In this document: piece after piece, positions 53,406 to 62,981 of the stretch
Layout of the letters: every line of letters starts with the position of its first letter
Position numbering within the stretch: position 1 is the first letter of the stretch
Source: Erwinia tracheiphila
GTDB lineage: Bacteria > Pseudomonadota > Gammaproteobacteria > Enterobacterales > Enterobacteriaceae
DNA: 64,000 nucleotides
Assembly (NCBI RefSeq): GCF_021365465.1
Contig: NZ_CP089932.1
Coordinates: 4,836,001 to 4,900,000, forward strand
Direction: 5' to 3'
Made by a program: the position numbers and the translations under genes
Notes under the pieces: model-generated
Told to the model about the DNA's origin: nothing
The model's input: the letters and a program-made list of their open reading frames with translations, nothing else
Database searches by the model: none

Positions 53406-53801
53406 GTGGCACGACCTATGTATTGGAAAATAGTTACCGCAATTGGCCTCTCCGCCGCGCTGCTGGGATGCGGCAGCCACCAGTCACCCAAAGCCAGCAT
53501 GCGCAAGGTGCCACTGCCCTCCGAGCAGCTGGAGCAGCTGGCGTCGACCATTTCCGGCGCAACCTACCTGAAAAACTACTGCAACCGCAGCGATCTGGGG
53601 GAGAACAAAGATATCTTTAACGCCGTGGTCAGCCTTGCCCAGCGCAAGGGATGGGACGTGGCGCACCTCAATCAGTCGCAACTGACCGAACGCAGCGAGT
53701 CTTTTTATGGAAATCTGGTCAGCAATCGCGACATAACGGAAAACTGTACTCAGCTTAATCGCGCACTGGCCGGCATTTTGCACAGTGCCTACCCCCGCTA
53801 G
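53406..53801 (+). CDS. gspS: Type II secretion pilotin GspS
   Basis: 131 residues from a GTG at 53406, or 127 from the ATG at 53418. Lipoprotein signal (LSAALLGC, lipobox Leu-Leu-Gly-Cys) followed by a small helical domain with two further Cys (YCNRSDL, ENCTQLN), as in AspS/OutS-type pilotins that take the secretin to the outer membrane. Last gene of the operon, 33 bp after gspO. Confidence 0.85.
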   Translation: MARPMYWKIVTAIGLSAALLGCGSHQSPKASMRKVPLPSEQLEQLASTISGATYLKNYCNRSDLGENKDIFNAVVSLAQRKGWDVAHLNQSQLTERSESFYGNLVSNRDITENCTQLNRALAGILHSAYPR

Positions 53802-53827
53802 CCGCTGCTGAACCCGCAGCACCACAG

Positions 53828-54105
53828 GTCGGACGCCCATGGGTTGAGCATCGTAAGATCATCAATGGCATGTTCTGGGTGCTGTGATCCGGGGCTCCAT
53901 GGCGCGATTTGTCTGAGAGATACGTGCCGTGGAAGACCGTTTACAAGCGCTTTAATCGGTGGTTTAAAACAGGTGTCATTAACATTATTTTCAACAGGTT
54001 ACTCTCATCACTTGATGCGCATGGCTGGTTGGCTGGTCTGTCACAGTACTGGATGGTAGTAATAGGGGTCAGTTTGGATATAGAGAATTATTGTCCGGTA
54101 AGCCT
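53828..54105 (+). mobile_element. IS5-family transposase remnant
   Basis: Readable VGRPWVEHRKIINGMFWVL, a TGA, then SGAPWRDLSERYVPWKTVYKRFNRW: the DUF4096/IS5 (IS427-group) OrfA start. The rest is absent. Confidence 0.75.
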
Positions 54106-54244
54106 GTTTTTTGAATAGGCTTACCTATAGCAATGGGGTACACCTTGACGCCATAACCAAAACGTGACGGCACACGATGAATGACATTAACTTATATGCG
54201 ATAGGATAAATGCAAGAACCTAAATGCGATAACATGGTGAAAAA

Positions 54245-54767
54245 ATGTTCATCAGGGCTTGTTTAAGGGCATCGATGGAAGATCAGTTCGCTGATCGGGC
54301 AAAAGAGATGCTGGAGCAGTTCGTTCAGGAGCGGGGGGCATAAAATCGCCAGTTACTACCGGGAGAATACCAGTGGTACAAAACTTGACCGCCCGGAACT
54401 GGGCCGCTTAGTGATGGACAGTCACCGCAATGATATTTTACTGGTCGAGCAGATAGACCGCCTGGATGTTCCCACCTCATGGCAGGCGCTGTCAGATAAA
54501 GACCCTTCGCAGGCCGACCCGATTACCCGCGCAGTGATAACTGCCATTAATAACATGCTTATCGATCTGATGGCCGCGATGTTGCATAAGGACTGGCTGA
54601 ACCGCCGCCAGCGCCAGAAGCAGGGAATTGAACGGGTTCATACGCTGGGCAAATACCGGGGGAAACAGGCCGATCTGGAACGGCACCAGAAAGTCCTGTA
54701 TTACTGCCAGGTTAAACTTGGGTATATAAAATCTCATTTTAGTGATAATTCATTTTTTATAATTTAA
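54245..54767 (+). pseudogene. Serine recombinase (resolvase family) remnant
   Basis: Starts MFIRACLRASMEDQFADRAK, including the Arg-Ala-Ser site of resolvases. It shifts frame at a G6 run (near 54334) after FVQERG and continues HKIASYYRENTSG, TKLDRPELGRL, ILLVEQIDRL. It lacks about 25 residues before DVPTSWQALSDKDP, then AVITAINNMLIDLMAAM and GKYRGKQADLERHQKV. The helix-turn-helix end is replaced by unrelated sequence. Probably a plasmid or transposon resolvase. Confidence 0.75.
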
Positions 54768-54780
54768 AAGAGTAAAAAGA

Positions 54781-55176
54781 ATGAATTATCGTACAAAAAC
54801 CTATATTGCAGGGGGAGGGTGATAAGGACGCCATTCAGAAACTACATGACTGGAATGATAGTAAACATTTGAGCTTATCATTTACAGATGCACACGATCT
54901 TACCCAGGCACGAGATGGTAGCTTAAATTGCAGTATTAAATCATCATTAAATACAAGGTCTAACGTATCAAAGACATTTGTCCTAATAGTTTGCTCCAAC
55001 ACAAAAACGGCGCGGAGTGGTCGTTGTCAATATTGTGCAAGAGGACACAGTATAGATAATAAAATCTACATTGAATATGAATGCAATAGAGCGGTAGTGG
55101 ATAAGTTAAAAATAGTTGTCCTATATAACGCTGTATCGGTTGATAAGTCAAAATGCTCTGATGTAATAAAAAATTC
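54781..55176 (+). pseudogene. TIR-like (ThsB/DUF1863) domain protein, frameshifted and truncated
   Basis: MNYRTKTYIA from 54781, then one extra G in a G-run (GGGGGAGGG, near 54811) shifts the frame. It continues EGDKDAIQKLHDWNDSKHLS, FTDAHDLTQARDG, SLNCSIKSSLNTRSNVSK, IYIEYECNRAVVDKLKIVVL. The order T-Y-I-A..D..W, F-x-D-A-H-D-L..A-R-D, S-I-K..L..R..S-K, NTK, Y-I-x-x-E-x-x-x-A is the TIR-like fold of DUF1863/ThsB, the signalling arm of Thoeris anti-phage defence. IS1 cuts the C-terminus at 55177. No ThsA partner is seen. AT-rich, with a GAGTAAAAAGA site upstream. Confidence 0.65.
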
Positions 55177-55336
55177 GGTCGTGACGCAGACTTGCTGATA
55201 ACGTATGCTTTGCGCTTTGGATGTAACATATGGCTAAAGTTGATGTCGTCTGCCCTCAGTGCAATGAAACTCATGCTGTACGATGTAACGGACATTCAGC
55301 ATCCGGTGCCCAACGTTACATCTGCAAGCATTGTTC
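55177..55336 (+). mobile_element. IS1 left-end fragment, copy 4
   Basis: First 160 bp of the same IS1 as copies 1-3, cut exactly at its internal GTTC, where the IS91-type ori end joins. Shows IS91 insertion into IS1 followed by loss of the other half. Confidence 0.92.
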
Positions 55337-55487
55337 ATGGTTAGGAAACTGAATCATCGTTTTAAAAATTTCCTGACCATGAGCAGCAGTGTCTGTAATG
55401 CAGTAATGATGTGCCATCGGGAACGTTATGGTCATAAAATGGCATTTGCGGCGCGTTTTTAACCTGAAAGCTGTTTTTCAGACGCAC

Positions 55488-56702
55488 TTATCCCGCAGTC
55501 TGTGCCAGAAGCCATCGTTTCCGGTCGATGTTATGCAGTCTTTCTGCCACCAACTCCGACGCGTGCCTCCCGGCCTGCGCACTGCTGAAGCGCAGTCGGT
55601 TGCCGCACAGAATGCATTTGTACGGATCCGTGCGCAGAAATTCTTTCATCAGCGCGGCGAAGCCGGGCTTCTCCGGTTTTTTCCGCGCTTCCATCTCCAG
55701 GGCTTCATACACCTTCGGCAGCAGGCTACCCCGTTTACGGTTTGATAAAAAACCGTAATAACGCACCATCTTAAAATGCTTCGCCGGGATATGGCTGATA
55801 TAACGTCCGATCATATCTTCCTGCGTCAGCGTCTGCTGCCGGTACTGCTGCGTACGGTGGTCGTAATAGTGGTGCACCACCGCGCCGCCGCTGTAGTGCC
55901 TCAGCTTCGCCGCCGACACGGGGGGCCGTTTCAGGTACCGGCCCAGATATTTGACGCTCCGCCAGGCCCCCCGGGTCTTCTTCGCGAAGTGGACCTTCCA
56001 GCGGCGCCCGTACTGCGCCTGCAGATAGCGCAGCCACTGTTTTTTGTCGTGGATATGCCCCAGCCCCGGCAGCCTGCCGGGGTTAATCAGGTCATAGCTG
56101 TGGCGCAGCAGCCGGATGACGGCTCCGCGCCAGATTTCCTCCACGGCATGCTTTTTAAAGAAGAGGTCGCGCCATACGCCGTGTTTAATATCAAGCCCGC
56201 CGCGGGTGACGGAGAGATGAATGTGGGGATGCTGGTTGAGCTGGCGACCGTAGGTGTGCAGGGCGCAGAAGATACCGACTTCCACACCCTGTTTTCTGGC
56301 CCAGCGGAGCATGGCGCGGGTGGCTGCGCGGAACAGGGCATTGAGCAGAGGCCAGTTATTGTTGAAAAAGGGCCACAGCAGATGGGGCATGGTGAAGGTG
56401 ATATGCTGCCAGTCGCAGTCGGGCAGAATTTGCTGTTGCTCTGTAATCCACTGCTCCGTGGCCTTATGTCCGCAGGAGCTGCAGCCTTTTGATTTACAGG
56501 TCTGGCAGAAGAAGCGGGTGTGGGTGCAGTCCGGGGAGGCGCAGCAGTATCGCTTCACCCCCATGGCAGCAGTGCCGCAGGCGAGCATGCGCTCGACGCA
56601 GAGTACGGTCCAGGGGCTGAGGGTGTCCCCGTGTTTATCCATATACCGGTTCCAGGCGTCATCAGTGGTGAACAGCAGTTTTGCCGGGCGCGGGATATAC
56701 AT
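55488..56702 (-). CDS. tnpA: IS91-family Y2 HUH transposase
   Basis: 404 residues, identical in product to copy A as far as compared (HUH QHPHIHLSV, Y2 KYLGRYLKRPP). Confidence 0.92.
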   Translation of the reverse strand: MYIPRPAKLLFTTDDAWNRYMDKHGDTLSPWTVLCVERMLACGTAAMGVKRYCCASPDCTHTRFFCQTCKSKGCSSCGHKATEQWITEQQQILPDCDWQHITFTMPHLLWPFFNNNWPLLNALFRAATRAMLRWARKQGVEVGIFCALHTYGRQLNQHPHIHLSVTRGGLDIKHGVWRDLFFKKHAVEEIWRGAVIRLLRHSYDLINPGRLPGLGHIHDKKQWLRYLQAQYGRRWKVHFAKKTRGAWRSVKYLGRYLKRPPVSAAKLRHYSGGAVVHHYYDHRTQQYRQQTLTQEDMIGRYISHIPAKHFKMVRYYGFLSNRKRGSLLPKVYEALEMEARKKPEKPGFAALMKEFLRTDPYKCILCGNRLRFSSAQAGRHASELVAERLHNIDRKRWLLAQTAG

Positions 56703-56710
56703 GCGGCGGA

Positions 56711-57129
56711 TTATCGCTCTGCAGTGGCACCGGTATTATAGTGCCAGTCGTCACAGTCATCGGCCCAGTTGTCGGTGTGTTTATCCCAGGGAGCGAAGGT
56801 CACCGGCAGCATGCCGGATTCTGTGGCGATAATAAACACATCGGCTGGCATGGACTCAAGGACGACATCGCCGTCGGGTGAGTCAGGCGGCTCAAAGCCG
56901 CGGATGATGCAGACGAGAGGCGGGTCGAAGTGTGTATCGAGGAAAAACTGTGGCCCCAGGTGGACACAGTGACGAATGGCATCCTGCGGAGTGTCGTAAA
57001 AAACTCGTCGGGGTCGTCATAATCGCTCCGGGGCGGAATGGACACCAGAAAACGCTTAGGATATCCGGGTATAGCGCGTCGGGACGAGGGCGTGGGTTTA
57101 CGCTTTCTGGGGGCTTTGCTACGGGCCAT
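56711..57129 (-). CDS. IS91-type accessory ORF1, split by -1 frame change
   Basis: Same as ORF1 of copy A: 44 codons to DEFF, then -1 at the T6 run, ending NTGATAER nine bases before tnpA. Confidence 0.6.
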
Positions 57130-57245
57130 GTGAATGATTTCCTGAGAAATTAACATACCGCCGAGTATAAAGCTGTGAGCCGGTCATGAACACCCTCGGA
57201 ACGGCAGAGCCGTGACGCTCGCCCTGTAAGGGCGCTATGTTCAGG

Positions 57246-59114
57246 TCAAATTTCTACCTGAGTTCCCAGTTCTATTACCCGGTTGGGCGGGATTTCAAAC
57301 TGGTCGGGGGCGCGCAGGGCATTTTTCTGCAACATCAGGAACAGCTTGCCGCGCAGTCGCAAATACCAGGGCCGCTTGCCGATAATCAGCGACTCATGCG
57401 ACATAAAGAACGAGGTTTCCATCATCCGGCAGCTCAACCCTTCCAGCCCGCAACGATGAAATATCTCTTCCATGTTGGGCGTTTCACGCCAGCCGTAGTT
57501 CGCCACTACCCGCCAGAAAGTGGGTGAAAGCTGCTCAATGGTGACGCGACGAACGTTGTGAACATAAGGCGCGTCTTCCGTGCGCAGGGTCAGCAACACC
57601 ACGCGCTCATGCAGCACTTTGTTGTGCTTCAGGTTATGCAGCATGGCGAAGGGAATCACATTTAGCGCGCGAGACATATACACCGCCGTACCCGGTACGC
57701 GCACTGGCGGCGATTTTTCCAGCGAGGCTATCATCGCCTCAAGGGAGTTGCCGTGTTCGTGCATGCGACGCAGCAGGCGGAAGCGTTCGCTTTTCCAGGT
57801 GGTCATGACGATAAACATCATCAGCGCCAGCGTCAGCGGCAACCAGCCGCCCGAAAACACTTTCACCAGGTTTGCTGAGAACAGAGAAACGTCGATGCAC
57901 AGCATCACCACCAGAATCAACAACACCAGATAGCGGTTCCAGTGCCAGTTTTTAATCGCCACCGTCGTACAAAGAATAGAGGTCAGCACCATGGTGCCGG
58001 TCACCGCAATACCGTAGGCGGCGGCCAGATTACTGGAGTGCCTGAAACCGACAATGACGATCACCACCGAGAAAAACAGCAGCCAGTTAATTACCGGAAT
58101 GTAGATTTGACCTGATTCTTCTTCAGAGGTATGCACAATGCGCATGGGCGGCAGATAGCCGAGGCGAACCGCCTGACGCGTCAGGGAGAAGACGCCGGAA
58201 ATGACCGCCTGCGAGGCGATGACCGTTGCCAGCGTAGCAAGGATCAACAGCGGAATTAACGCCCAGTCGGGAGCCAGCAGGAAAAACGGGTTTTTGATAG
58301 CCTCGGGGTTCTTCAGCAACAGCGCACCCTGGCCAAAATAGTTCAGCACCAGCGACGGCACCACCACGGAAAACCACGCCAGGCGAATGGGCAACTTACC
58401 AAAATGGCCCATATCCGCATACAATGCTTCCACCCCGGTGATCGCCAGCACCACAGCGCCGAGAGCAAAAAAGGACACTTCTTTGTATTCAAAAAAGAAA
58501 TTCATCGCCCAGTAAGGATTGAGCGCCTGAAGGACCTGAGGATTATCCATAATGCCCCGGGCACCCAGCAACGCCAGCACCAGAAACCACAGCAGCATTA
58601 CTGGCGCAAACAGCTTACCGACAATACCCGTTCCATGTTTCTGAATGATAAACAGCAGAGTCAGCACCGCTATCGCCATCGGGACGATATAGGCATCCAG
58701 ATTAGGCGCTGCGATCTCCAGCCCTTCAATAGCAGAAAGTACCGATACGGCGGGGGTAATCACCACTTCACCATAAAAAAAACTGCCGCCTACCAGCCCC
58801 ATAATCACCAGCACCGCCGTCGCCGTGGCGTCGGTATTACGTCCCGCCAGAGACATCAGCGTCAGAATCCCGCCTTCACCGGCATTATCAGCGCGCATCA
58901 CATAACTGATATATTTCAGCGAAACCACCACCACCAGCAGCCAGAAGATCAGTGAAAGAAAGCCAAATACCGCGTCGTGCTCAACACCGAAACCAAACTG
59001 CCCGGAAAGGCATTCACGCAGGGTATACAACGGGCTGGTGCCTATATCGCCATACACCACACCGATAGCGGCTAAGGTGACGGTACCAAGAGATTGCTTT
59101 TTTTCAGAACTCAT
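57246..59114 (-). CDS. kup: Low-affinity potassium transporter Kup
   Basis: 622 residues, equal to E. coli Kup, with the native ends [20 protein letters not shown] and [12 protein letters not shown]+/H+ symporter of the KUP/HAK family in the inner membrane. [15 protein letters not shown] is the family signature; about 12 helices and a C-terminal cytoplasmic domain. Divergent from ravA, as in E. coli. The IS91-type ter end lies three bases after its stop, so any native terminator is gone. Confidence 0.97.
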   Translation of the reverse strand: MSSEKKQSLGTVTLAAIGVVYGDIGTSPLYTLRECLSGQFGFGVEHDAVFGFLSLIFWLLVVVVSLKYISYVMRADNAGEGGILTLMSLAGRNTDATATAVLVIMGLVGGSFFYGEVVITPAVSVLSAIEGLEIAAPNLDAYIVPMAIAVLTLLFIIQKHGTGIVGKLFAPVMLLWFLVLALLGARGIMDNPQVLQALNPYWAMNFFFEYKEVSFFALGAVVLAITGVEALYADMGHFGKLPIRLAWFSVVVPSLVLNYFGQGALLLKNPEAIKNPFFLLAPDWALIPLLILATLATVIASQAVISGVFSLTRQAVRLGYLPPMRIVHTSEEESGQIYIPVINWLLFFSVVIVIVGFRHSSNLAAAYGIAVTGTMVLTSILCTTVAIKNWHWNRYLVLLILVVMLCIDVSLFSANLVKVFSGGWLPLTLALMMFIVMTTWKSERFRLLRRMHEHGNSLEAMIASLEKSPPVRVPGTAVYMSRALNVIPFAMLHNLKHNKVLHERVVLLTLRTEDAPYVHNVRRVTIEQLSPTFWRVVANYGWRETPNMEEIFHRCGLEGLSCRMMETSFFMSHESLIIGKRPWYLRLRGKLFLMLQKNALRAPDQFEIPPNRVIELGTQVEI

Positions 59115-59375
59115 AGACTAGTCTTTTGTTGGAACTGGATATTGCCGGATTATTTACCGCCGGACTGCACATCAAAACCGCACAGTATGCACGATTCATG
59201 ACGAATACCTATCTTTAATTACGCTGACAAATCAAACTTCAATAGCCTGCGTCACCCTTTGTAAAGAAAAAAGCTGACGCCGATCAGCACTTTCAAGCAT
59301 CATAAACGGCGGTGTTGGCACTTGCCTGTTAATTCACGGTCAGACTGTTGCTGTCAAAAGGATAAATGATTAACC
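59115..59375. promoter_or_regulatory. kup-ravA divergent intergenic region
   Basis: 261 bp between divergent starts, expected to hold both promoters. No regulator site could be assigned with confidence; a GAAAAAAGCTGACGCCGATCAG stretch near 59266 has weak symmetry. Confidence 0.4.
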
Positions 59376-60869
59376 ATGTCTCAGTCCCACTTACTTGCGG
59401 AAAGAATCGCTCGCCTCAGCAATGCGTTAGAAAAGGGACTTTACGAAAGGCATCACGCCATTCGTCTCTGCCTGCTGGCAGCGCTCAGTGGTGAAAGCGT
59501 TTTCCTTCTTGGCCCTCCCGGCATTGCCAAAAGCCTTATTGCCCGGCGACTGAAGTTTGCTTTCCGGCACGCGCGCGCGTTTGAGTATCTGATGACCCGT
59601 TTCTCCACGCCTGAAGAGGTGTTTGGCCCACTTTCCATTCAGGCGCTGAAAGATGAGGGGCGCTATCAGCGCCTGACCAGGGGCTATCTGCCGGACGCGG
59701 AAATCGTGTTTCTCGATGAGATATGGAAAGCCGGCCCCGCTATTCTTAACACGCTGCTGACGGCTATTAATGAACGACGTTTCCGCAACGGTGATGTTGA
59801 AGAAAAAATCCCCATGCGGCTGCTGGTTACCGCGTCCAACGAGCTACCCGAAGCGGAAAGTGGCCTTGAGGCGCTGTATGACCGCATGCTGATCCGCCTG
59901 TGGCTGGATAACATCCACGAAAAACAAAACTTTAAAAGCATGCTGACCCACCAGCAGGACGACAGTAATCCGGTTACGGATTCGCTTTGTATTAGCGATG
60001 AAGAATATGAAGAATGGCAGAAGGGTATTGTGCAGGTTGCCCTGCCGGATGATGTTTTTGAACTGATTTTCCATCTGCGCCAGCAGCTCGAAGACAAACC
60101 CGGTGCGCCTTATATTTCTGATCGCCGTTGGAAAAAAGCTATCCATCTGTTGCAGGCCTGTGCATTTTACAGCGGTCGCCAGGCCATCGCGCCTATCGAT
60201 GTGATTCTGCTGAAAGACTGCCTGTGGCACGATGTAGCATCCATGCAGCTTCTTGATACTGAAATTGATAATTTGATCACCCAGCAAGCCTGGCAACAGC
60301 AACCCATGCTTATCGCCCTGCAACAGATTGGTTCACGCCGTATCGCACTTCAGCAGGAAAAAAGCATGGCGCAGGCCATACGACTGAAAAAACATGGTGG
60401 CATGTTCAGCCGCAAACCGCATTACGAATTGCCCGCGACCCTTTCAGGCGAAACCTTGACGCTCATGCTACAAAAAAATCTGCTGCTGCATGATATGCAG
60501 GTGACCCATGTGGTTATCGCCAAAGAACCGCTACAGCACTGGTTACAGAAAGGTGGTGAGATACGCGGCAAACTGAACAGCATTGGGTTTGCCCAGCCGC
60601 TCGATCTGCATATTGATAGCAACGACTGCCTGACAGTGCGGGATGTCAGCCTGCAGGCTTCACGGTTGGCGCTGCCCGGCAACCAGCAGGTGAACGAGCT
60701 GCCCGGCGAGATCGTGCAGGCGCTGGATGAGGTGGAAAGTCAGCTGCATCATCAACGCACGCTGTTCAGTCAGTATCAGCGCTGCCTGTTTATCAGTGAT
60801 GAGTGGCTGGCAAAAACTGAAGAAAGCCTGCAACAGGTTGCGGAACAGCTGAAGCAGGCTCGTAAGTGA
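59376..60869 (+). CDS. ravA: MoxR-family AAA+ ATPase RavA
   Basis: 497 residues. Walker A GPPGIAKS, Walker [18 protein letters not shown], sensor region [12 protein letters not shown]-terminal triple-helical/LARA-type domains. RavA forms hexamers, binds lysine decarboxylase in E. coli and works with ViaA on respiratory complexes and aminoglycoside sensitivity. First gene of a two-gene operon, overlapping viaA by 4 bp. Confidence 0.96.
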   Translation: MSQSHLLAERIARLSNALEKGLYERHHAIRLCLLAALSGESVFLLGPPGIAKSLIARRLKFAFRHARAFEYLMTRFSTPEEVFGPLSIQALKDEGRYQRLTRGYLPDAEIVFLDEIWKAGPAILNTLLTAINERRFRNGDVEEKIPMRLLVTASNELPEAESGLEALYDRMLIRLWLDNIHEKQNFKSMLTHQQDDSNPVTDSLCISDEEYEEWQKGIVQVALPDDVFELIFHLRQQLEDKPGAPYISDRRWKKAIHLLQACAFYSGRQAIAPIDVILLKDCLWHDVASMQLLDTEIDNLITQQAWQQQPMLIALQQIGSRRIALQQEKSMAQAIRLKKHGGMFSRKPHYELPATLSGETLTLMLQKNLLLHDMQVTHVVIAKEPLQHWLQKGGEIRGKLNSIGFAQPLDLHIDSNDCLTVRDVSLQASRLALPGNQQVNELPGEIVQALDEVESQLHHQRTLFSQYQRCLFISDEWLAKTEESLQQVAEQLKQARK

Positions 60870-62329
60870 TCTCACTGGATACGTTAAGTGCTTTTCTGGC
60901 GGTCAGCGAGAACGATCTGATTGAGGAGCTGATGCTGGCGCTGCTGGCCAGTCCACAGCTGGCGATCTTCTTTGAAAAATTCCCCAGCCTGAAAAAAGCG
61001 CTAATGCAGGATCTGCCGAACTGGAAAGCCAGAATTCAGCAACAGTTTAAAACCACCCCGGTGCCGGACAATATGGCCGGGGAATTTTCCCTGTTTCAGC
61101 AGTGCCAGAAACTGGATCTGAACGCATTCTGCATAAAGCTACCCGAGGTGATGGACTACCTGGATCATCACGCTTCTCCGTTTGCCGAAAAAGCCCGCGA
61201 TCTGCTGGCAGATAGCGCTCCCGCTTATTCGCTCAGTGCACCGCAGCATATCCTGTTTTTACAACGCTGGCGGCTGAGTCTGACGCTGCAAACCTTGTCG
61301 CTGAATCAGCAACTGCTGGACGACGAACGGGAAGCGCTGCTGGCGGAATTACAGCAGCGTCTGGCAATGAGCGGGCAGCTTGTCCCCGTGCTATCAGAGG
61401 ATAATGACACTGCAGTCGGTCGACTGTGGGATTTAACCCGCAGTCCACTACAACGCAGCGACTATCAGCTGATGGTGGAGTACGGTGATTTTCTGGTGCA
61501 ACAGCCCATGTTGCAGAAACTGGCCGAACAGCTTGGACACAGCAGGGAAGCAAAAGCGGTACGGGCAAAAGAGGCACCGCTGGAAGCGTTCCACCAGCTG
61601 GTGCGCGAGCCTTCCAACGTACCCGAGCAGGTGGACGGGCTGCATCAGAGTGATGACATTCTGCGCCTGCTGCCGTCTGAGCTGGCAACCCTGGGAATGA
61701 GCGAGCTGGAGATGGAGTTTTACCGCAGACTGGTGGAAAAACGGCTGGTCACTTACCGCCTGCAAGGGGAAGGCTGGCACGAGAAAATCACCCAGCGTCC
61801 GGTCAGTCACCAACAGCATGATGAGCAGCCGCGCGGACCCTTTATTGTTTGCGTCGACACCTCCGGTTCAATGGGCGGATTTAACGAACGCTGCGCCAAA
61901 GCATTTTGTCTGGCCCTGCTGAAAGTGGCGCTGGCGGATAATCGCCGCTGTTACACCATGCTGTTTGCCCATGACGTGGTGGGCTATGAGCTGACCGCGG
62001 CTGACGGTATCGCTCAGGCCATTCGCTTTCTCAGCCAGCGTTTTCGCGGCGGAACCGATCTGGCAGCCTGTGTGGACGTGGTACTGAAAAAACTGGCCAC
62101 CCCGCTGTGGTTTGATGCCGATGCGGTAATTATCTCTGATTTTATTGCCCAGCGCCTGCCCGATGAAGTGGTGAACAATATTAAACAACACCAGTCACTA
62201 CAGCAGCAGCGCTTTCATGCCGTTGCGCTGTCCGATCATGGAAAACCCGCCATTATGCGTATCTTCGACCATATCTGGCGCTTTGATACTGGCCTAAAAA
62301 ACCGCCTGCTCCGCCGCTGGCAGCGATAG
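60866..62329 (+). CDS. viaA: VWA-domain protein ViaA
   Basis: 487 residues, GTG start overlapping the ravA stop (GTGA). C-terminal von Willebrand A domain with an intact [25 protein letters not shown], then FRGGTDLA and [17 protein letters not shown]-terminal helical domain. Partner that stimulates the RavA ATPase. Intact. Confidence 0.96.
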   Translation: MISLDTLSAFLAVSENDLIEELMLALLASPQLAIFFEKFPSLKKALMQDLPNWKARIQQQFKTTPVPDNMAGEFSLFQQCQKLDLNAFCIKLPEVMDYLDHHASPFAEKARDLLADSAPAYSLSAPQHILFLQRWRLSLTLQTLSLNQQLLDDEREALLAELQQRLAMSGQLVPVLSEDNDTAVGRLWDLTRSPLQRSDYQLMVEYGDFLVQQPMLQKLAEQLGHSREAKAVRAKEAPLEAFHQLVREPSNVPEQVDGLHQSDDILRLLPSELATLGMSELEMEFYRRLVEKRLVTYRLQGEGWHEKITQRPVSHQQHDEQPRGPFIVCVDTSGSMGGFNERCAKAFCLALLKVALADNRRCYTMLFAHDVVGYELTAADGIAQAIRFLSQRFRGGTDLAACVDVVLKKLATPLWFDADAVIISDFIAQRLPDEVVNNIKQHQSLQQQRFHAVALSDHGKPAIMRIFDHIWRFDTGLKNRLLRRWQR

Positions 62330-62441
62330 TTTTCTACAGCAATAATGTGGCAATGTTTATTTGCTATAGTCATATCTACGTTTCAGCCAACTGGCACACT
62401 AGGAGTATCACGTGGCAATACCATCACACACTTCAGTTTCA
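62330..62441 (+). other. Truncated intergenic region after viaA
   Basis: About 110 bp. CTAGGAGTATCAC followed by GTG (62412) looks like a gene start (VAIPSHTSVS..) that is cut by the IS91-type ter end at 62442. In E. coli asnA is next to viaA but convergent, so this rightward start would be a different gene. Confidence 0.35.
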
Positions 62442-62554
62442 GAACATAGCGCCCTTACAGGGCGAGCGTCACGGCTCTGCCGTTCCGAGGGTGTTCATGA
62501 CCGGCTCACAGCTTTATACTCTGCGGTATGTTAATTTCTCAGGAAATCATTCAC

Positions 62555-62973
62555 ATGGCCCGTAGCAAAGCCCCCAGAAAGCGTAAACCCACGCCCTCGT
62601 CCCGACGCGCTATACCCGGATATCCTAAGCGTTTTCTGGTGTCCATTCCGCCCCGGAGCGATTATGACGACCCCGACGAGTTTTTTACGACACTCCGCAG
62701 GATGCCATTCGTCACTGTGTCCACCTGGGGCCACAGTTTTTCCTCGATACACACTTCGACCCGCCTCTCGTCTGCATCATCCGCGGCTTTGAGCCGCCTG
62801 ACTCACCCGACGGCGATGTCGTCCTTGAGTCCATGCCAGCCGATGTGTTTATTATCGCCACAGAATCCGGCATGCTGCCGGTGACCTTCGCTCCCTGGGA
62901 TAAACACACCGACAACTGGGCCGATGACTGTGACGACTGGCACTATAATACCGGTGCCACTGCAGAGCGATAA
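62555..62973 (+). CDS. IS91-type accessory ORF1, split by -1 frame change
   Basis: Same sequence features as in copies A and B, including the T6 slip site. Confidence 0.6.
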
Positions 62974-62981
62974 TCCGCCGC

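Larger units (their letters stand above)
55337..57242 (-). mobile_element. IS91-family element, type II copy B
   Basis: 1906 bp, the same length and ends as copy A. Ori end abuts GAAC (minus strand, 55333-55336) inside IS1. The ter end GAACATAGCG ends at 57242, three bases from the kup stop codon. Confidence 0.92.
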
